Source: Nocardia transvalensis (GTDB taxonomy: Bacteria > Actinomycetota > Actinomycetes > Mycobacteriales > Mycobacteriaceae). Taken from it: a DNA stretch of 64,000 nucleotides. Positions within the stretch are counted from its first letter, which is position 1, and the number at the start of each line of letters is the position of its first letter. The DNA lies in the NCBI RefSeq assembly GCF_015477765.1, contig NZ_JADLQQ010000008.1, positions 310,001-374,000 of the forward strand. Direction: 5' to 3'. Below, piece after piece: positions 63,116-64,000 of this stretch. The position numbers were made by a program, and so were the translations under genes. The notes beneath the pieces were generated by a model. That model did no database searches. It worked only from the letters and a program-made list of their open reading frames with translations, and was not told the DNA's origin.

Positions 63116-63571
63116 GCACCTGCTGCGACACCACCCTGCTTGCCCGCCCCCTCCTTACCCCTTCGCCACCCCCAGTCGAGCTGCCCGTCCTGCGGCTCGT
63201 CGTCCACGCAAGGATCCTCCCGGTCGCGGCCACAACAGAAAAAGACACCGCACCCGCCCAATGGCTACGCCACTAAAACCGCGACCGACACCGCCCGCTG
63301 GGCGACAGCCGCACGGTCGTAGCGTGTCAAATGGCACACATCTACCGGGCCAAACGCGCGCACCGGCACACGGAACAGATCAAGGCGGTGTAGAACTAGG
63401 GGGACACTGGCTCGTGTGGCCCGCCGATTCGCGGCCGAGCTACCGGGGGCGCAAACTTATACCGCCCCCGCTGACCGAGGACGCCGAGCCGGTCGAGACG
63501 CGACTGTTCTTGCACCTTGGCGCGGTTGGTGATTGACGTATAGAAGCACCACGATTCCAATTATTAGCGTA
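63116..63571. other. Intergenic region, nothing recognised
   Basis: Between the dehydrogenase remnant and the WD40 gene. Frames here are Pro/Arg-rich chance translations. A short frame at 63331 (M-A-H-I-Y-R-A-K-R) is too small to identify and may be a gene remnant. Base composition changes from about 65-70% GC to clearly lower near 63540, where the WD40 gene begins to read. Confidence 0.4.
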
Positions 63572-64000
63572 TTAGTTGCACGGTGGTTTATAGGCCAGTC
63601 CCGGCAAAACTTGTGCCCACAGTGTGCTGTCTATATTTTGCGTAACGTTGCATATTCTCCTAACGGCGTGATCGATACCCATGTCCCAAATGAGGAGACC
63701 CTCATCATGCCCACTAACAACCAAATATTCATCCGTTGAGTTGAAGGCCACACTCCTCTTCGGTGCGGTCGATGGCACGGTCGAGAGAGTAATCGGCGTT
63801 GGATGGTCACGATTGGAAAAGTTCCATAACCGAACATCCCCATTGTAAGAACCTGTTGCGAGAAGGTTCCCGCCGGGGCTGAAATCCATAGAGTTGACTG
63901 CAGAGCTGTATCCAGTGAGTGGATCACCGACCGGGACCGGCTCGGTCGGTCGGCTGATGTCCCAAATTCTGGCAGTTTTATCGTCTCCTGCGGAGACCAG
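63572..64000 (-). CDS. WD40-repeat protein, C-terminal end
   Basis: The last 142 codons of a gene that starts beyond the window. Visible WD40 blades: S-A-G-D-D-K-T-A-R-I-W-D-I, M-D-F-S-P-G-G-N-L-L-A-T-G-S-Y-N-G-D-V-R-L-W and G-H-D-E-G-L-L-I-W-D. The end (A-V-R-R-I-C-N-V-T, L-P-G-L-A-Y-K-P-P-C) matches the C-terminal signature of large actinobacterial WD40/NTPase or kinase proteins. Base composition is markedly lower in GC than the neighbourhood, pointing to recent acquisition. Confidence 0.8.
   Translation of the reverse strand: MVSAGDDKTARIWDISRPTEPVPVGDPLTGYSSAVNSMDFSPGGNLLATGSYNGDVRLWNFSNRDHPTPITLSTVPSTAPKRSVAFNSTDEYLVVSGHDEGLLIWDMGIDHAVRRICNVTQNIDSTLWAQVLPGLAYKPPCN

Larger units (their letters stand above)
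24675..64000. mobile_element. Integrative and conjugative element, right end not found
   Basis: From the tRNA-Val 3' end the gene content switches to an integration module (serine recombinase), regulators, an envelope-hydrolase module, a type IV secretion operon with VirB4-like and VirD4-like ATPases, cargo, an extra Lsr2 and a WD40 gene. The left border is the tRNA/recombinase junction. I found no second copy of the tRNA 3' end in the window, so the right border either lies beyond 64,000 or is too short to see. No relaxase is recognised inside. Confidence 0.7.

Overview
The window is high-GC actinobacterial chromosome, most likely Nocardia. It has a mycolic-type FAS-II operon (fabD-acpM-kasA-accD6 under a PucR/CdaR-family regulator) next to aceE and ahpE, which is the gene neighbourhood known from Mycobacterium tuberculosis Rv2238c-Rv2247. 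It also carries the 3' end of a nocardiolactone/olefin-type beta-lactone cluster and several protein families typical of mycolate-containing actinobacteria (DUF3145, DUF3052, GAF/DUF5593-like, cutinases, a glycine-zipper secreted protein, Lsr2).

Layout of the chromosomal part (1-24,715): the end of an OleC/NltC-type beta-lactone synthetase, a small membrane protein and an OleD/NltD-type dehydrogenase in one overlapping operon; an alpha/beta hydrolase with Cys in place of the nucleophilic Ser; a TerD-DUF2510-zinc-finger-HNH fusion; a fused aminodeoxychorismate synthase (pabAB) divergent from an APH-fold phosphotransferase; a DinB-fold protein; two beta-lactamase-fold serine hydrolases; DUF3145, GNAT and GAF-like proteins; then the FAS-II operon ending in a hairpin/T-tract terminator, its PucR-type regulator, a repeat-rich spacer, aceE, a lipoprotein, DUF3052, ahpE and tRNA-Val.

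From the 3' end of tRNA-Val (24,715) to at least 61-64 kb the window is an integrated conjugative element whose right end was not found. The left end has a large serine recombinase whose C-terminus is read antisense through the tRNA gene; a perfect 16-bp dyad is centred exactly on the tRNA 3' end and is the likely attL. Inside are a pentapeptide-repeat membrane protein, an XRE/MmyB-like regulator with direct repeats, and an envelope module: glycine-zipper secreted protein, active cutinase, a lipase homologue without its nucleophile, and a cutinase homologue without its nucleophile. A type IV secretion operon follows: NTF2-like and TcpC-like subunits, two VirB2-like small membrane proteins, a VirB6/TrbL-like channel, an SCO6880-family protein, a VirB4-like ATPase and an NlpC/P60 hydrolase. 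A VirD4/TraG-like coupling ATPase closes it.

Between the peptidoglycan hydrolase and the coupling ATPase lies the most unusual part: about 10.5 kb (45.2-55.6 kb) of tightly packed genes for ten helical proteins. Their bodies are highly divergent, but all end in the same kind of tail: a short A-I-x-x-A-L-type helix, usually a Trp, a Pro-rich stretch and often a terminal G-x-E-P. One gene pair in the array is tandemly duplicated together with its leader sequences. I read this as a multigene family of candidate substrates or structural partners of the conjugation machine, with a shared C-terminal tag. Cargo at the right is a MetE-fold protein, a Baeyer-Villiger-type monooxygenase, an element-borne Lsr2, a decayed SDR pseudogene and the 3' end of a low-GC WD40 protein. 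No relaxase is visible in the window.
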